Source: Amycolatopsis pittospori (lineage in GTDB: Bacteria; Actinomycetota; Actinomycetes; Mycobacteriales; Pseudonocardiaceae). From it: a stretch of DNA of 58,492 bases. The notes beneath the pieces were generated by a model. The model ran no database searches. It was not told the DNA's origin and was given only the letters and a program-made list of their open reading frames with translations. Within the stretch, counting starts at the first letter, position 1, and each line of letters begins with the position of its first letter. The DNA is taken from assembly GCF_013870525.1 (NCBI RefSeq), contig NZ_JACBXD010000049.1:1-58492 (forward strand), read 5' to 3'. The position numbers and the translations under genes were made by a program. Positions 32,935-40,597 of the stretch are shown here, one piece after another.

Positions 32935-33274
32935 CTTTCGGTTCCTTGGGCTTGCGCCCCTTGGCCCGGACGGCGAGCAGGAACTGGCGGATCGCGTCCA
33001 CCAGGAGGATCGCCGCCAGCACGCCCAGCCCGATGGCACCGGCGAGCGGGCCGCCGAAATACCGCTGCGATTCGAGCGTCGTGTCGCCGTAGGTGATCAC
33101 GACGGGGACGACGCCGGCCTTCCAGCACGCGAAGACACCCCACACCGCGAGCGCGGCCAGGATCAGTTCGACGACCCCCACCAGAGCGCGCAGGGGCTTG
33201 TGCAGCCGGGCTTCTCGCCGGGTCTCCTCCGGCGGCCACAGTTCGGCCCCGGTCGGCTGGGGAAGGTCGATCAC
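32927..33274 (-). CDS. small membrane protein, unknown function
   Basis: About 115 residues if it starts at the GTG at 33274 (VIDLPQPTGAELW), preceded by GAGAAG; an alternative start upstream adds 12 residues. Two helices (ALVGVVELILAALAVWGVFA and LAGAIGLGVLAAILLVDAIRQFLLAV) and a basic tail. I do not recognise a family. Its 3' end overlaps the convergent TspO gene by eight bases. Confidence 0.6.
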   Translation of the reverse strand: MIDLPQPTGAELWPPEETRREARLHKPLRALVGVVELILAALAVWGVFACWKAGVVPVVITYGDTTLESQRYFGGPLAGAIGLGVLAAILLVDAIRQFLLAVRAKGRKPKEPKVS

Positions 33275-33287
33275 AATGAGCAGCTTC

Positions 33288-33740
33288 TCATGACTCTGTG
33301 GTGCGAGCACGCACCAAACCCGCCAGGGCCTCGCGCAAGGCGTCCGGATCCTTGGCCCAGGCGCGGACGAACACGCCGTCGTCGAGCTTCAGGCCGACCT
33401 CGTCATACTTCTTCGGGATCGTCCAGTTACCGCCGAGCACCCGCGAGCCGACCGGCGCCTCGTCTTCGAGAACCTCCGCGATCCGAGCCGCTTCCAGCGT
33501 TTCCCGGCCCTGCCGGTAGCCGTCGGCGGTGACTTCGAGCGAAAGGTACCGGCGGCGGGCGTACACCCACGGCACGGTGATCAGCACCAGCCCGGCCGCG
33601 ATCAGGATCCAGGCGAGCCAGTGCACCGGCCCGCCGGTCAGCAGTTCGGCGAGCAGCCCGGCGAGGGCGAACAGCGGTGCCCACAGCAACGCCGTCCAGC
33701 CGACGCCGGGTTCGTCGTAGAGGGCCGGCTCGGACGTCAT
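33288..33740 (-). CDS. membrane-anchored protein, possibly DUF3093-like
   Basis: A 150-residue protein with two N-terminal helices (WTALLWAPLFALAGLLAELL and WLAWILIAAGLVLITVPWVY) and a soluble C-terminal domain. The SLEVTADGY start and WAKDPDALREALAGLV end recall DUF3093, but the match is from memory. ATG 33740 overlaps the upstream gene stop (ATGA), so the two are coupled. Confidence 0.65.
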   Translation of the reverse strand: MTSEPALYDEPGVGWTALLWAPLFALAGLLAELLTGGPVHWLAWILIAAGLVLITVPWVYARRRYLSLEVTADGYRQGRETLEAARIAEVLEDEAPVGSRVLGGNWTIPKKYDEVGLKLDDGVFVRAWAKDPDALREALAGLVRARTTES

Positions 33741-34288
33741 GGCAGCTCGCGCCCGACCTTCGGGAAGTGATGGGACACGCTGGGCAGGTACATCAGGATC
33801 AGCGCGATCGCCACCAGCAGCGTGGCCACGAGCAGGAACACGTTGAGCGTGCCGCGGAGGACGAACAGTTCCACCAGCACCAGGAAGACCGCGCCCACGG
33901 TCAGCACCGTCCTGGCCGAACGCGTTCCCTCGCGGGCCTTGTAGGCGAACAGCGCGAACAGGAGCGCGAAGGTGACCGCCCCGCCCAGCAGCGTATAGAG
34001 CAGCACCTCGACCCCGGAAGCGATCTGCGCCGGGTCGACCGGCTGGCCCGGGACCGGGTTGGCGGTGATCTGCTTGAGGATCCCGTCGGTCAGTTCCTGC
34101 TTCAGCACCAGCAGGGCGATCTGACCGGCCACCAGGATGACGCCGGCCGCGATCCACAGCCAGAAGGAGACCGCCACCGGCGTCGGCACGTCGATCTTCG
34201 GGGCCTTCTGTCCGGGGAGGAGCGGATCCGGTGCCCTCCCCCGTGCGCGGCGCTCGTCGTCGGTCTCGTCGGCTGTGCTGTCACTCAC
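33737..34288 (-). CDS. four-helix membrane protein, unknown function
   Basis: A 183-residue protein. A hydrophilic N-terminus of about 35 residues is followed by four helices (about 40-60, 88-108, 120-140 and 142-162). GTG 34288 starts VSDSTADETDDERRARGR. The open frame extends far upstream, but that part is antisense to the first propeller gene. No recognised family. It is divergent from the propeller genes. Confidence 0.68.
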   Translation of the reverse strand: MSDSTADETDDERRARGRAPDPLLPGQKAPKIDVPTPVAVSFWLWIAAGVILVAGQIALLVLKQELTDGILKQITANPVPGQPVDPAQIASGVEVLLYTLLGGAVTFALLFALFAYKAREGTRSARTVLTVGAVFLVLVELFVLRGTLNVFLLVATLLVAIALILMYLPSVSHHFPKVGRELP

Positions 34289-34335
34289 GCCGGGCAGCCT
34301 ACGTGGTTCCGCAGGCCAGAGCGTTGCCGCCCAGG

Positions 34336-34341
34336 TAGCTT
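34336..34341 (+). promoter_or_regulatory. -10 element of the first propeller gene (duplicated promoter)
   Basis: TAGCTT fits TANNNT and lies 34 bases before the ATG. The same hexamer at the same distance precedes the second propeller gene, and both leaders end in ACTGGGGAA. Confidence 0.5.
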
Positions 34342-34375
34342 GTGCGCGAATCGACACGAAAACTGGGGAAACCGA

Positions 34376-35872
34376 ATGACCATGAACACTCCGCCCGGCG
34401 GCGGGCCATGGCCGCCACAACAACCCTGGCAGCACCAGGCCTACCCGCCACAGCAGTACGGCTATCCGCAACAACCGCCACCCCCGCCGCCGAAGCGGAA
34501 GAAGTTCCTCTTCTGGCTGATTCCGCTCGTCGTGGTGGTCGTCGCCGCGGCCGTCGTGATCCCGATCGCGCTGACCGGCGGGGACCCGCCCCGGGATCAG
34601 GCCGCGCAGCAGCAGCCGCCGAGCAGTTCGGCGCCGATGGCCCAGAAGGTGAAATGGCGGCTGTCCGGGCTGGAGGGGGACGTCCCCGAGTACAAGCAGG
34701 GTGTCACCACCTGGCTGTACGAGGACACCATCGTCGTCGTCCGCGACAAGTACGTGGCCGCGTTCGCCAGGGCCGACGGCAAGCAGCGCTGGCTCACCGA
34801 GGTACCGGACGGGAAGCGGGCGTGCGGCGCCTCCGTGGAACCGGTCGACGGGAAGATCGCCTTCGCCTACGGCGAGGAGAAGACCTGTGACAACGCGGCC
34901 GTCCTCGACTTGAAGGACGGGAAGCTCGGCTGGCAGCAGCCGCTCGACATACCTCAGAAGCTCAAAGGCGACCGGCCGCCCAAGTCCGCGATCCTGCAGA
35001 TCGCCGGTGACGCCGTCTTCGCAACGCAGGGCGAGGGCATGGGCGCGCTCGACCTCGCCACCGGGGCGAAGAAATGGGCGAAGACCCATACGCGCGAACC
35101 CGACCGCGCCGACGACCCGACGTGCGCCGGACAGGACGCCGTGCCCAGGGACGGCAAGGTCGTCGTCGTGATGACCTGCCTCACCGGGAACTACGGCCTC
35201 AGCATGCTCCGGGTCGACGCGTCGACCGGGACCATCGAGGCCGAAGAACACCTGCCGAAGGAGAGCTCCTCGCTCGGCAGTGTCGGGGTCCTTTCGGTGA
35301 AACCCCTGCTGGTCTACGGCAAGACCACCGATGCGGGCACGTTCTTCCTCTTCGGGGACGATCTGAAGCTCAAGTCGAAGATCGACGGCGGCGACCCCTT
35401 CACACCGGACGGTCTCAACGGCACGGACGGCCAGGGCTTCGACAGCGACGCGTCCGGCACCGAGCATGCGGTCAGCCCGGTCCTGGTCACCGAAGAAGTG
35501 CTCTACACCATCACGATGCCTCAGGCGGGCACGGTGAACGCGCTGGTCGCGGTGGATCTGAAGAACGGGCAGCGCAAGTGGTCGGCGAAGGTCCCCGAGG
35601 GCACGGTGATGGCCCCGCTCGCGATCGAGGACGGCCAGGTGATCACCGAGGTCGCGCCGGTCGAAAGGACCGGGCCGCAGCGAGTGGTCAAGGTCGCCGT
35701 CTCGGACGGCGCCGTGACGCCGATGGTCGAGGCCCAGATCGAGAACGCCGACAACGACAAGAACGGGCCGATTTCGGGCCTCTACCGGTATCTCTGGGCG
35801 GACGGCCGCGTCTACGCCGTTTCCGGCCGTTTTCCGAAGTTCAGCCTGGACATCTACACCGTCGAACCGTAG
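34376..35872 (+). CDS. membrane-anchored PQQ-like beta-propeller protein, paralog 1
   Basis: A 498-residue protein. Residues 1-40 are Pro/Gln/Tyr-rich (QQPWQHQAYPPQQYGYP). A single transmembrane helix follows a KRKK stop (FLFWLIPLVVVVVAAAVVIPI, about 43-63). The remaining 420 residues are an extracytoplasmic propeller with PQQ-type blades such as VAAFARADGKQRWLTEVP, GALDLATGAKKWAKTH and VAVDLKNGQRKWSAKVP. No enzymatic residues are evident; such repeats usually act in protein binding. Four cysteines probably pair outside the cell. The next gene is a tandem paralog. Confidence 0.83.
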   Translation: MTMNTPPGGGPWPPQQPWQHQAYPPQQYGYPQQPPPPPPKRKKFLFWLIPLVVVVVAAAVVIPIALTGGDPPRDQAAQQQPPSSSAPMAQKVKWRLSGLEGDVPEYKQGVTTWLYEDTIVVVRDKYVAAFARADGKQRWLTEVPDGKRACGASVEPVDGKIAFAYGEEKTCDNAAVLDLKDGKLGWQQPLDIPQKLKGDRPPKSAILQIAGDAVFATQGEGMGALDLATGAKKWAKTHTREPDRADDPTCAGQDAVPRDGKVVVVMTCLTGNYGLSMLRVDASTGTIEAEEHLPKESSSLGSVGVLSVKPLLVYGKTTDAGTFFLFGDDLKLKSKIDGGDPFTPDGLNGTDGQGFDSDASGTEHAVSPVLVTEEVLYTITMPQAGTVNALVAVDLKNGQRKWSAKVPEGTVMAPLAIEDGQVITEVAPVERTGPQRVVKVAVSDGAVTPMVEAQIENADNDKNGPISGLYRYLWADGRVYAVSGRFPKFSLDIYTVEP

Positions 35873-35878
35873 TCCGAG

Positions 35879-35884
35879 TAGCTT
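35879..35884 (+). promoter_or_regulatory. -10 element of the second propeller gene
   Basis: TAGCTT begins seven bases past the stop of the first propeller gene and ends 34 bases before the ATG of the second, exactly as in the first copy. Confidence 0.5.
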
Positions 35885-35918
35885 TTCCGCGATCGTCATC
35901 CAGTGACTGGGGAACAGA

Positions 35919-37463
35919 ATGACCAGACCTACTCCGCCGGGCGGCGGGCAATGGCCGCCGCAACAACCCTGGCAACCGCAACAACACCAAGGCTGGCAAC
36001 AGCCGCAGCCCTACCCGCAGCAGCAGTACGGCCCCCCGCCGCAGGGACCGCCCCCGCCACCGCCCAAGGGCAAGAAGTTCCTCTTCTGGCTGGTACCGCT
36101 GGTCGTCGCGGTGGTCGCCGCGGCGGTGATCGTCCCGATCGCGCTCAGCGGCGACGGAGACGCGAAGCAGGACCAGGCCGCCCAGACCTCCGCCGCCCCC
36201 GGGGCTTCGGGCGGATCGGCGAAGACCAAATGGGAACTGTCGGGGGCGAAGGACGTCCCGGAGTACAAGCACGGCATCACCACCTGGCTGCACGAAGAAG
36301 ACCTCGTCGTCGTCCGCGACCAGTACGTGGCCGCGTTCACCAGGGCCGACGGCAAACAGCGCTGGCTGGCCAAGGCACCGGACGGCAAGGTCTTCTGCGG
36401 CACCGGGGTCGAACCGGTCGCGGGCAAGATCGTCCTCGCCTTCGGTAAGGCGAAGGCCGACAAGGAGGACGGCAGCTGTGACAACGCCACCCTCCTCGAC
36501 CTGAAGGACGGGAAGTTCGGCTGGCAGGTGCCGATGGCCGTCCCGCAGAAGATGCAGGACCGGGTGGTCTCGGTGGAGGCCGTCGTCACGCAGATCATGG
36601 GCGACGTCGTCTTCGTCACCGCGGACCAGGGTTACGCGGCGCTCGACCTGGCCACCGGTGCGATCAAGTGGACGAAGACGTTCTCCCGCAAGGCCGACGG
36701 CGAGGACACCTGCGCCGGGCAGGACATGATGCCCAGGGACGGCAAGGTCGTCGTCGCGGTGTCCTGCGTCACCGGCGACTTCTCGGTCACCGCGATGCAG
36801 ATCGACCCGGCGACCGGGAACGTCGAAATGGAGGACAGCGTCCCCCACACCGGCTACACGATCTCCGGGATCGGTCTCCTGTCGGTGAAGCCCGTGCTGA
36901 TTCACGGCGCCAACACCGAGGAAGGCACGTATTTCCTCTTCGACGACAACATGAAACTCAAGTCGAAGATCGACGGCGGTAAACCCAACTCCGAGGAAGA
37001 GCTCGACGGCGCCTCGTCGCAGGGCTTCGGGCACAGCACCTCGGGGACCGAACACCATCCGAGCGCCATCATCGTGGAAGGCGACACGTTCTACACGCCG
37101 ACCAGGACGATCGGCGGACAGGTGAACGCGCTCGTCGCGGTGGATCTGAACACCGGGCAGCGCAAGTGGAAGGCCTCGGTTCCGGAGGGCACGATCCAGG
37201 CGCCGATCAAGATCGTGGACGGCCAGATCCTCGCCCAGGTCGGCCCTCTCTACAACACCGGACCGCAGCGGACGGTCAAGATCGCGGTCGCGGACGGGAA
37301 GGTGACCCCGTTCCTGGAGGCGCAGATCCGGAACTCCGAGCAGGACGAGACCGGGCCGATCCCGGGGTTCTTCCGGTACCTCTGGGCCGACGATCGCGTC
37401 TACGCCGTGGCAGGCAAGTGGTCGAACCTCAGCGTGGACGTCTTCCTGCTCCAGGCCGAGTAG
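35919..37463 (+). CDS. membrane-anchored PQQ-like beta-propeller protein, paralog 2
   Basis: A 514-residue tandem duplicate of the preceding gene with the same layout: Pro/Gln-rich cytoplasmic start (QQPWQPQQHQGWQQPQPYPQ), KGKK and one helix (FLFWLVPLVVAVVAAAVIVPI), then the propeller. Shared segments include VVVRDQYVAAFTRADGKQRWL, KLKSKIDGG and VNALVAVDLNTGQRKWKASVPEGT. Divergence between the two is greater in the middle of the propeller than at the ends, which suggests functional diversification. It ends at a strong palindrome. Confidence 0.83.
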   Translation: MTRPTPPGGGQWPPQQPWQPQQHQGWQQPQPYPQQQYGPPPQGPPPPPPKGKKFLFWLVPLVVAVVAAAVIVPIALSGDGDAKQDQAAQTSAAPGASGGSAKTKWELSGAKDVPEYKHGITTWLHEEDLVVVRDQYVAAFTRADGKQRWLAKAPDGKVFCGTGVEPVAGKIVLAFGKAKADKEDGSCDNATLLDLKDGKFGWQVPMAVPQKMQDRVVSVEAVVTQIMGDVVFVTADQGYAALDLATGAIKWTKTFSRKADGEDTCAGQDMMPRDGKVVVAVSCVTGDFSVTAMQIDPATGNVEMEDSVPHTGYTISGIGLLSVKPVLIHGANTEEGTYFLFDDNMKLKSKIDGGKPNSEEELDGASSQGFGHSTSGTEHHPSAIIVEGDTFYTPTRTIGGQVNALVAVDLNTGQRKWKASVPEGTIQAPIKIVDGQILAQVGPLYNTGPQRTVKIAVADGKVTPFLEAQIRNSEQDETGPIPGFFRYLWADDRVYAVAGKWSNLSVDVFLLQAE

Positions 37464-37472
37464 CTGGTCCGA

Positions 37473-37529
37473 AGTCCGTGAAGGCCTCCTTGAAGGACTC
37501 TGGGTCCCTCAAGGAGGCCTTCACGGACT
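37473..37529. terminator. long palindrome, 21-bp perfect arms (GTGAAGGCCTC family)
   Basis: AGTCCGTGAAGGCCTCCTTG begins the left arm (37473-37493), exactly complementary to 37509-37529, around a 15-nt loop that can pair further. It separates the convergent second propeller gene and hemB, so it can end transcripts from both sides. Its arm shares GTGAAGGCCTC with 7255-7313. Confidence 0.75.
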
Positions 37530-37555
37530 GGGCACAGGCGCGGCGTGGCTGCGAG

Positions 37556-38527
37556 TCAGTCCAGCCAGGCGGCGGCTTCGGCGGCCCAGTAGGTGAGGAT
37601 CATGTCCGCGCCCGCGCGGCGGATCGACGTCAGCACCTCGAGGATCGTGCGCTCGCGTTCGAGCCAGCCGTTCGCCGCAGCGGCCTCGACCATCGCGTAC
37701 TCGCCCGAGATGTTGTACGCCGCGACAGGAACCGTCGACGCTTCGGCCGCGGCCCTGATGACGTCCAAATAGGACAGTGCGGGCTTGACCATGATCATGT
37801 CCGCACCCTCGGCGATGTCCAGCTCGATCTCGCGCAGCGCCTCACGCACGTTGCCCGGATCCTGCTGGTACGTCTTGCGATCGCCCTTCAGCTGCGAATC
37901 GACGGCCTCGCGGAACGGGCCGTAGAACGCGCTGGCGAATTTCGCCGAGTAGGCGAGGATGCCGGTGTCGGTACGCCCCGCGCGGTCGAGGGCGGCGCGG
38001 ATGACGCCGACCTGGCCGTCCATCATCCCGCTGGGCCCGAGCAGATGCGCGCCCGCTTCCGCCTGCGCCAGACCCATTTCGGCGTACAAGCGCAGGGTCG
38101 CGTCGTTGTCGACACCGCCGTCGGCGTCGAGGACGCCGCAGTGACCGTGGTCGGTGAACTCGTCGAGGCAGGTGTCGGCCATCAGGACCGTCGCGTCGCC
38201 GAGTTCGGACCGCAGGTCGCGCAGGGCGACGTTGAGGATGCCGTCCGGGTCGACGGCGCCGGAGCCCTCGGCGTCACGGGTCTTCGGGATGCCGAACAGC
38301 ATCAGGCCGCCGACGCCGGCGTTGACCGCGTCGACGGCGGCTTTGCGCATCGTGTCGCGGGTGTGCTGGACGACGCCGGGCATGCTCGAGATCGGGCGGG
38401 GCGAGTCGATGCCCTCCGCCACGAACATCGGGAGGATCAGCTGGCGCGGGCGCAGCGTCGTCTCACCGACCAGCCTGCGCATGGCCGGAGTGGTACGGAG
38501 CCTGCGGGGACGATGCTCTGGAAACAC
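37556..38527 (-). CDS. hemB: porphobilinogen synthase (delta-aminolevulinate dehydratase)
   Basis: Condenses two 5-aminolevulinates to porphobilinogen. About 323 residues from GTG 38527 (VFPEHRPRRLRTTP); upstream GTC/GTA codons leave the exact start open. ILAYSAKFASAFYGPF and MIMVKPALSYLDVI carry the two catalytic lysines. DTCLDEFTDHGHCGV retains two of the zinc-site cysteines, and the third position, DADGGVDND, lacks a cysteine, so this is probably a metal-site variant. Confidence 0.92.
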   Translation of the reverse strand: MFPEHRPRRLRTTPAMRRLVGETTLRPRQLILPMFVAEGIDSPRPISSMPGVVQHTRDTMRKAAVDAVNAGVGGLMLFGIPKTRDAEGSGAVDPDGILNVALRDLRSELGDATVLMADTCLDEFTDHGHCGVLDADGGVDNDATLRLYAEMGLAQAEAGAHLLGPSGMMDGQVGVIRAALDRAGRTDTGILAYSAKFASAFYGPFREAVDSQLKGDRKTYQQDPGNVREALREIELDIAEGADMIMVKPALSYLDVIRAAAEASTVPVAAYNISGEYAMVEAAAANGWLERERTILEVLTSIRRAGADMILTYWAAEAAAWLD

Positions 38528-38664
38528 CCTTACGACGGTACTCCCGCCCGCTTGAGAAGCGGTCCGCAGGCGCGATGAACGGCTCATTGGTCCGGTCGGG
38601 CGGCGATTCCTAAGGGACGGCAAAGAATCACCTTTGCCCGTTTTGCGGGCGGTGTGACGCGGGT

Positions 38665-38670
38665 TACCTT
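38665..38670 (+). promoter_or_regulatory. -10 element for a leaderless Nramp-related gene
   Basis: TACCTT fits TANNNT and ends seven bases before the ATG at 38678, the same geometry as at menB. No ribosome site lies between. Confidence 0.45.
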
Positions 38671-38677
38671 CCACCCC

Positions 38678-39964
38678 ATGTCGAGTTCAACGGTGACCGA
38701 CCAACTGGAAGAACCGCCCGTCGGCTGGCGCGCACGGCTGCGCCAGGTCGGGCCCGGGATCATGGCCGCGGCGACCGGCGTCGGCGCGGGCGACCTCGTC
38801 GCGACGATGGTGGCCGGATCGCGCTTCGGGTACACGCTGCTGTGGGCGGTGCTCGTCGGGACGATCTTCAAACTCGCGCTGGCCGAGGCCGTCGGCCGCT
38901 GGCATCTGACGTCGGGGCGGACGATCCTGTCCGGCTGGCGGACGCTGGGGATCTGGGCGCTGATCTACTTCGGGATCTACGCGGTGATCTGGGGCTTCGT
39001 CTACGGCGCGACCGCGATGTCGGCGTCCGGGCTGCCGCTGAACGCGCTCTTCCCGGCGCTTTCGGTGCGTTATTGGGCGATGATCTGCGGCCTGCTCGGC
39101 TTCGCGCTGGTGTGGTTCGGGCGCTACGCGATCATCGAGAAACTGATGACGATCCTCACCGGCATCATGTTCGTCACCGTGGTCGGGACCGCGATCCTGG
39201 TCGTGCCGAACTTCGCGGAACTGTTCAAGGGCGCCGTCCCGACCCTGCCCGACGGCTCGCTCGTCTACGTCCTCGGCCTGGTCGGGGGCGTCGGCGGCAC
39301 GATCACGATGGCGGCCTACGGCTACTGGACGCTCGCGAAGGGCTGGCGCTCGGCGAAATGGCTGCCGATGATGCGCACCGACAACGCCGTCGGGTACGTC
39401 ATGACCGGCATCTTCGTGATCGCGATGCTGATCGTCGGTGCGGAACTGTTGCTGGGACAGAAGATCATCTCGGGCGACAAGGGCCTGCTGTTCCTCGGCG
39501 ACACACTCGCCGCGGATTACGGGCAGTGGGCGCGGATTCCGTTCCTCATCGGGTTCTTCGCGGTTTCGTTCACCTCCGTGATCGGCGTCTGGCACGGCGT
39601 CAGCCTGCTCTTCGCGGACTGGTGGCGCATTCTGCGACTGCCCGCGAACACGACGGAAAGCGTTGAGGCGTATGAAAAGAAGGCCGGGGAACGCAGCCCC
39701 GCGTATCGGGGTTACGTGCTGTGGCTGACCTTCCCGCCGATGGCGTTGCTGTTCCTGGACCAGCCCTTCCAGCTCACCGTGATCTACGGGGTCCTGGGGT
39801 CGCTGTTCATGCCGTTCCTGGCGGGGACGTTGCTGGTGCTGATGAACACGTCGCGAGTACCCCGGGAGGGTCGGTCCGGATGGATCTCCAACGGACTGCT
39901 GGGGATCTGTCTCGCGATGTTCGCTTACCTGGCCTACACGGAAGTCGTGAAGTTCTTCAGTTGA
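38678..39964 (+). CDS. Nramp-related metal ion transporter lacking canonical metal motifs
   Basis: A 428-residue transporter with about eleven helices. The first helix region GPGIMAAATGVGAGDLVAT aligns with Nramp helix 1, but the metal-binding DPGN is replaced by GAGD; in helix 6 the MPH motif is absent (GGTITMAAYGYWTLAKGW). Proteins of this divergent branch are annotated as divalent metal transporters, yet their substrate is uncertain and could be magnesium or a non-metal. The frame has an upstream ATG (38654), rejected because the -10 element falls between. Divergent from hemB. Confidence 0.82.
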   Translation: MSSSTVTDQLEEPPVGWRARLRQVGPGIMAAATGVGAGDLVATMVAGSRFGYTLLWAVLVGTIFKLALAEAVGRWHLTSGRTILSGWRTLGIWALIYFGIYAVIWGFVYGATAMSASGLPLNALFPALSVRYWAMICGLLGFALVWFGRYAIIEKLMTILTGIMFVTVVGTAILVVPNFAELFKGAVPTLPDGSLVYVLGLVGGVGGTITMAAYGYWTLAKGWRSAKWLPMMRTDNAVGYVMTGIFVIAMLIVGAELLLGQKIISGDKGLLFLGDTLAADYGQWARIPFLIGFFAVSFTSVIGVWHGVSLLFADWWRILRLPANTTESVEAYEKKAGERSPAYRGYVLWLTFPPMALLFLDQPFQLTVIYGVLGSLFMPFLAGTLLVLMNTSRVPREGRSGWISNGLLGICLAMFAYLAYTEVVKFFS

Positions 39965-39998
39965 GCGGGAAGGCGAACGCGGCGTGGTCGGTACAGCT

Positions 39999-40046
39999 GG
40001 TCGTGAGTGGCGATTCGGGTTAGAACCCGAATCGCCACTCACGACC
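39999..40046. terminator. perfect 23-bp palindrome with 2-nt centre
   Basis: Left arm 39999-40021 (starting GGTCGTGAGTGGCGATTCGG) and right arm 40024-40046 are exactly complementary about AG. It lies between two convergent genes, 34 bp past the transporter stop and 8 bp from the other stop, so it could terminate both. Confidence 0.75.
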
Positions 40047-40054
40047 CACTGGCA

Positions 40055-40453
40055 CTAAAGCGGCACTGTCACCGTGTTGCAGCCGCCGGACCCGCCGCCG
40101 GTGGCGCAGGCGCTCACGCCCAGCTCGGTGAAGGCGTCCGGCGCTGTGATCACCTGCCGCTGCGTTCCGTTGTCGGCGACGACCTGCTGCATCACGGAAT
40201 GGGGCCCGCGCAGGACGAATACGGCGGTGAGCGACGCGTTCGGCGAACTGTCGGTGACGGTGGCGATCACCCGCGTCTGGCCCGCGGTCGTCTCGACGGT
40301 GCCCTGCACGCTCTGCACCGCGCATCCGAGCGGGCTGCAGACCTGGAACGGCGTGGGCAACGCCGCGCTGGCGGTACCCGTGAGCCCGGCGAAACCGAGC
40401 GCCATGACGCCCAGAGCGGTACTGATCCTGGCGGCATGAACCAGTGATTTCAT
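40055..40453 (-). CDS. small secreted protein with four cysteines
   Basis: A 132-residue protein with a clear Sec signal (MKSLVHAARISTALGVMALG... TASA-ALP). The mature part of about 100 residues is beta-rich by appearance, with cysteines in QVCSPLGCAV and ACATGGGSGGCNTV, likely two disulfides. GGGGAG lies seven bases before the ATG. I do not recognise a family. Confidence 0.72.
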   Translation of the reverse strand: MKSLVHAARISTALGVMALGFAGLTGTASAALPTPFQVCSPLGCAVQSVQGTVETTAGQTRVIATVTDSSPNASLTAVFVLRGPHSVMQQVVADNGTQRQVITAPDAFTELGVSACATGGGSGGCNTVTVPL

Positions 40454-40537
40454 GATCACTCCCCAGTGATTTGTCCGGTGGACCACCGACGCTAGCGTCC
40501 GCCGCTGGACGCCCGCCAAGGTTTCACCAAGGAATGA

Positions 40538-40582
40538 AAAGGCCCCCTCACTCCGCGAGAATCGCGGCGTGAGGGGGCCTTT
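40538..40582 (-). terminator. intrinsic terminator after cobA/hemD
   Basis: AAAGGCCCCCTCAC and GTGAGGGGGCCTTT form a 14-bp stem (40538-40551, 40569-40582) extended by CCGCGA/TCGCGG. On the minus strand the stem is followed by TTTTCATT, a genuine T-tract, 16 bp past the stop. Confidence 0.85.
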
Positions 40583-40597
40583 CGAAAGAACGAACCG

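Noticed and set aside
33737..35899. 720-codon minus-strand frame
   Set aside because: Beyond 34288 it is antisense to the propeller gene; only the C-terminal 183 codons look like protein.
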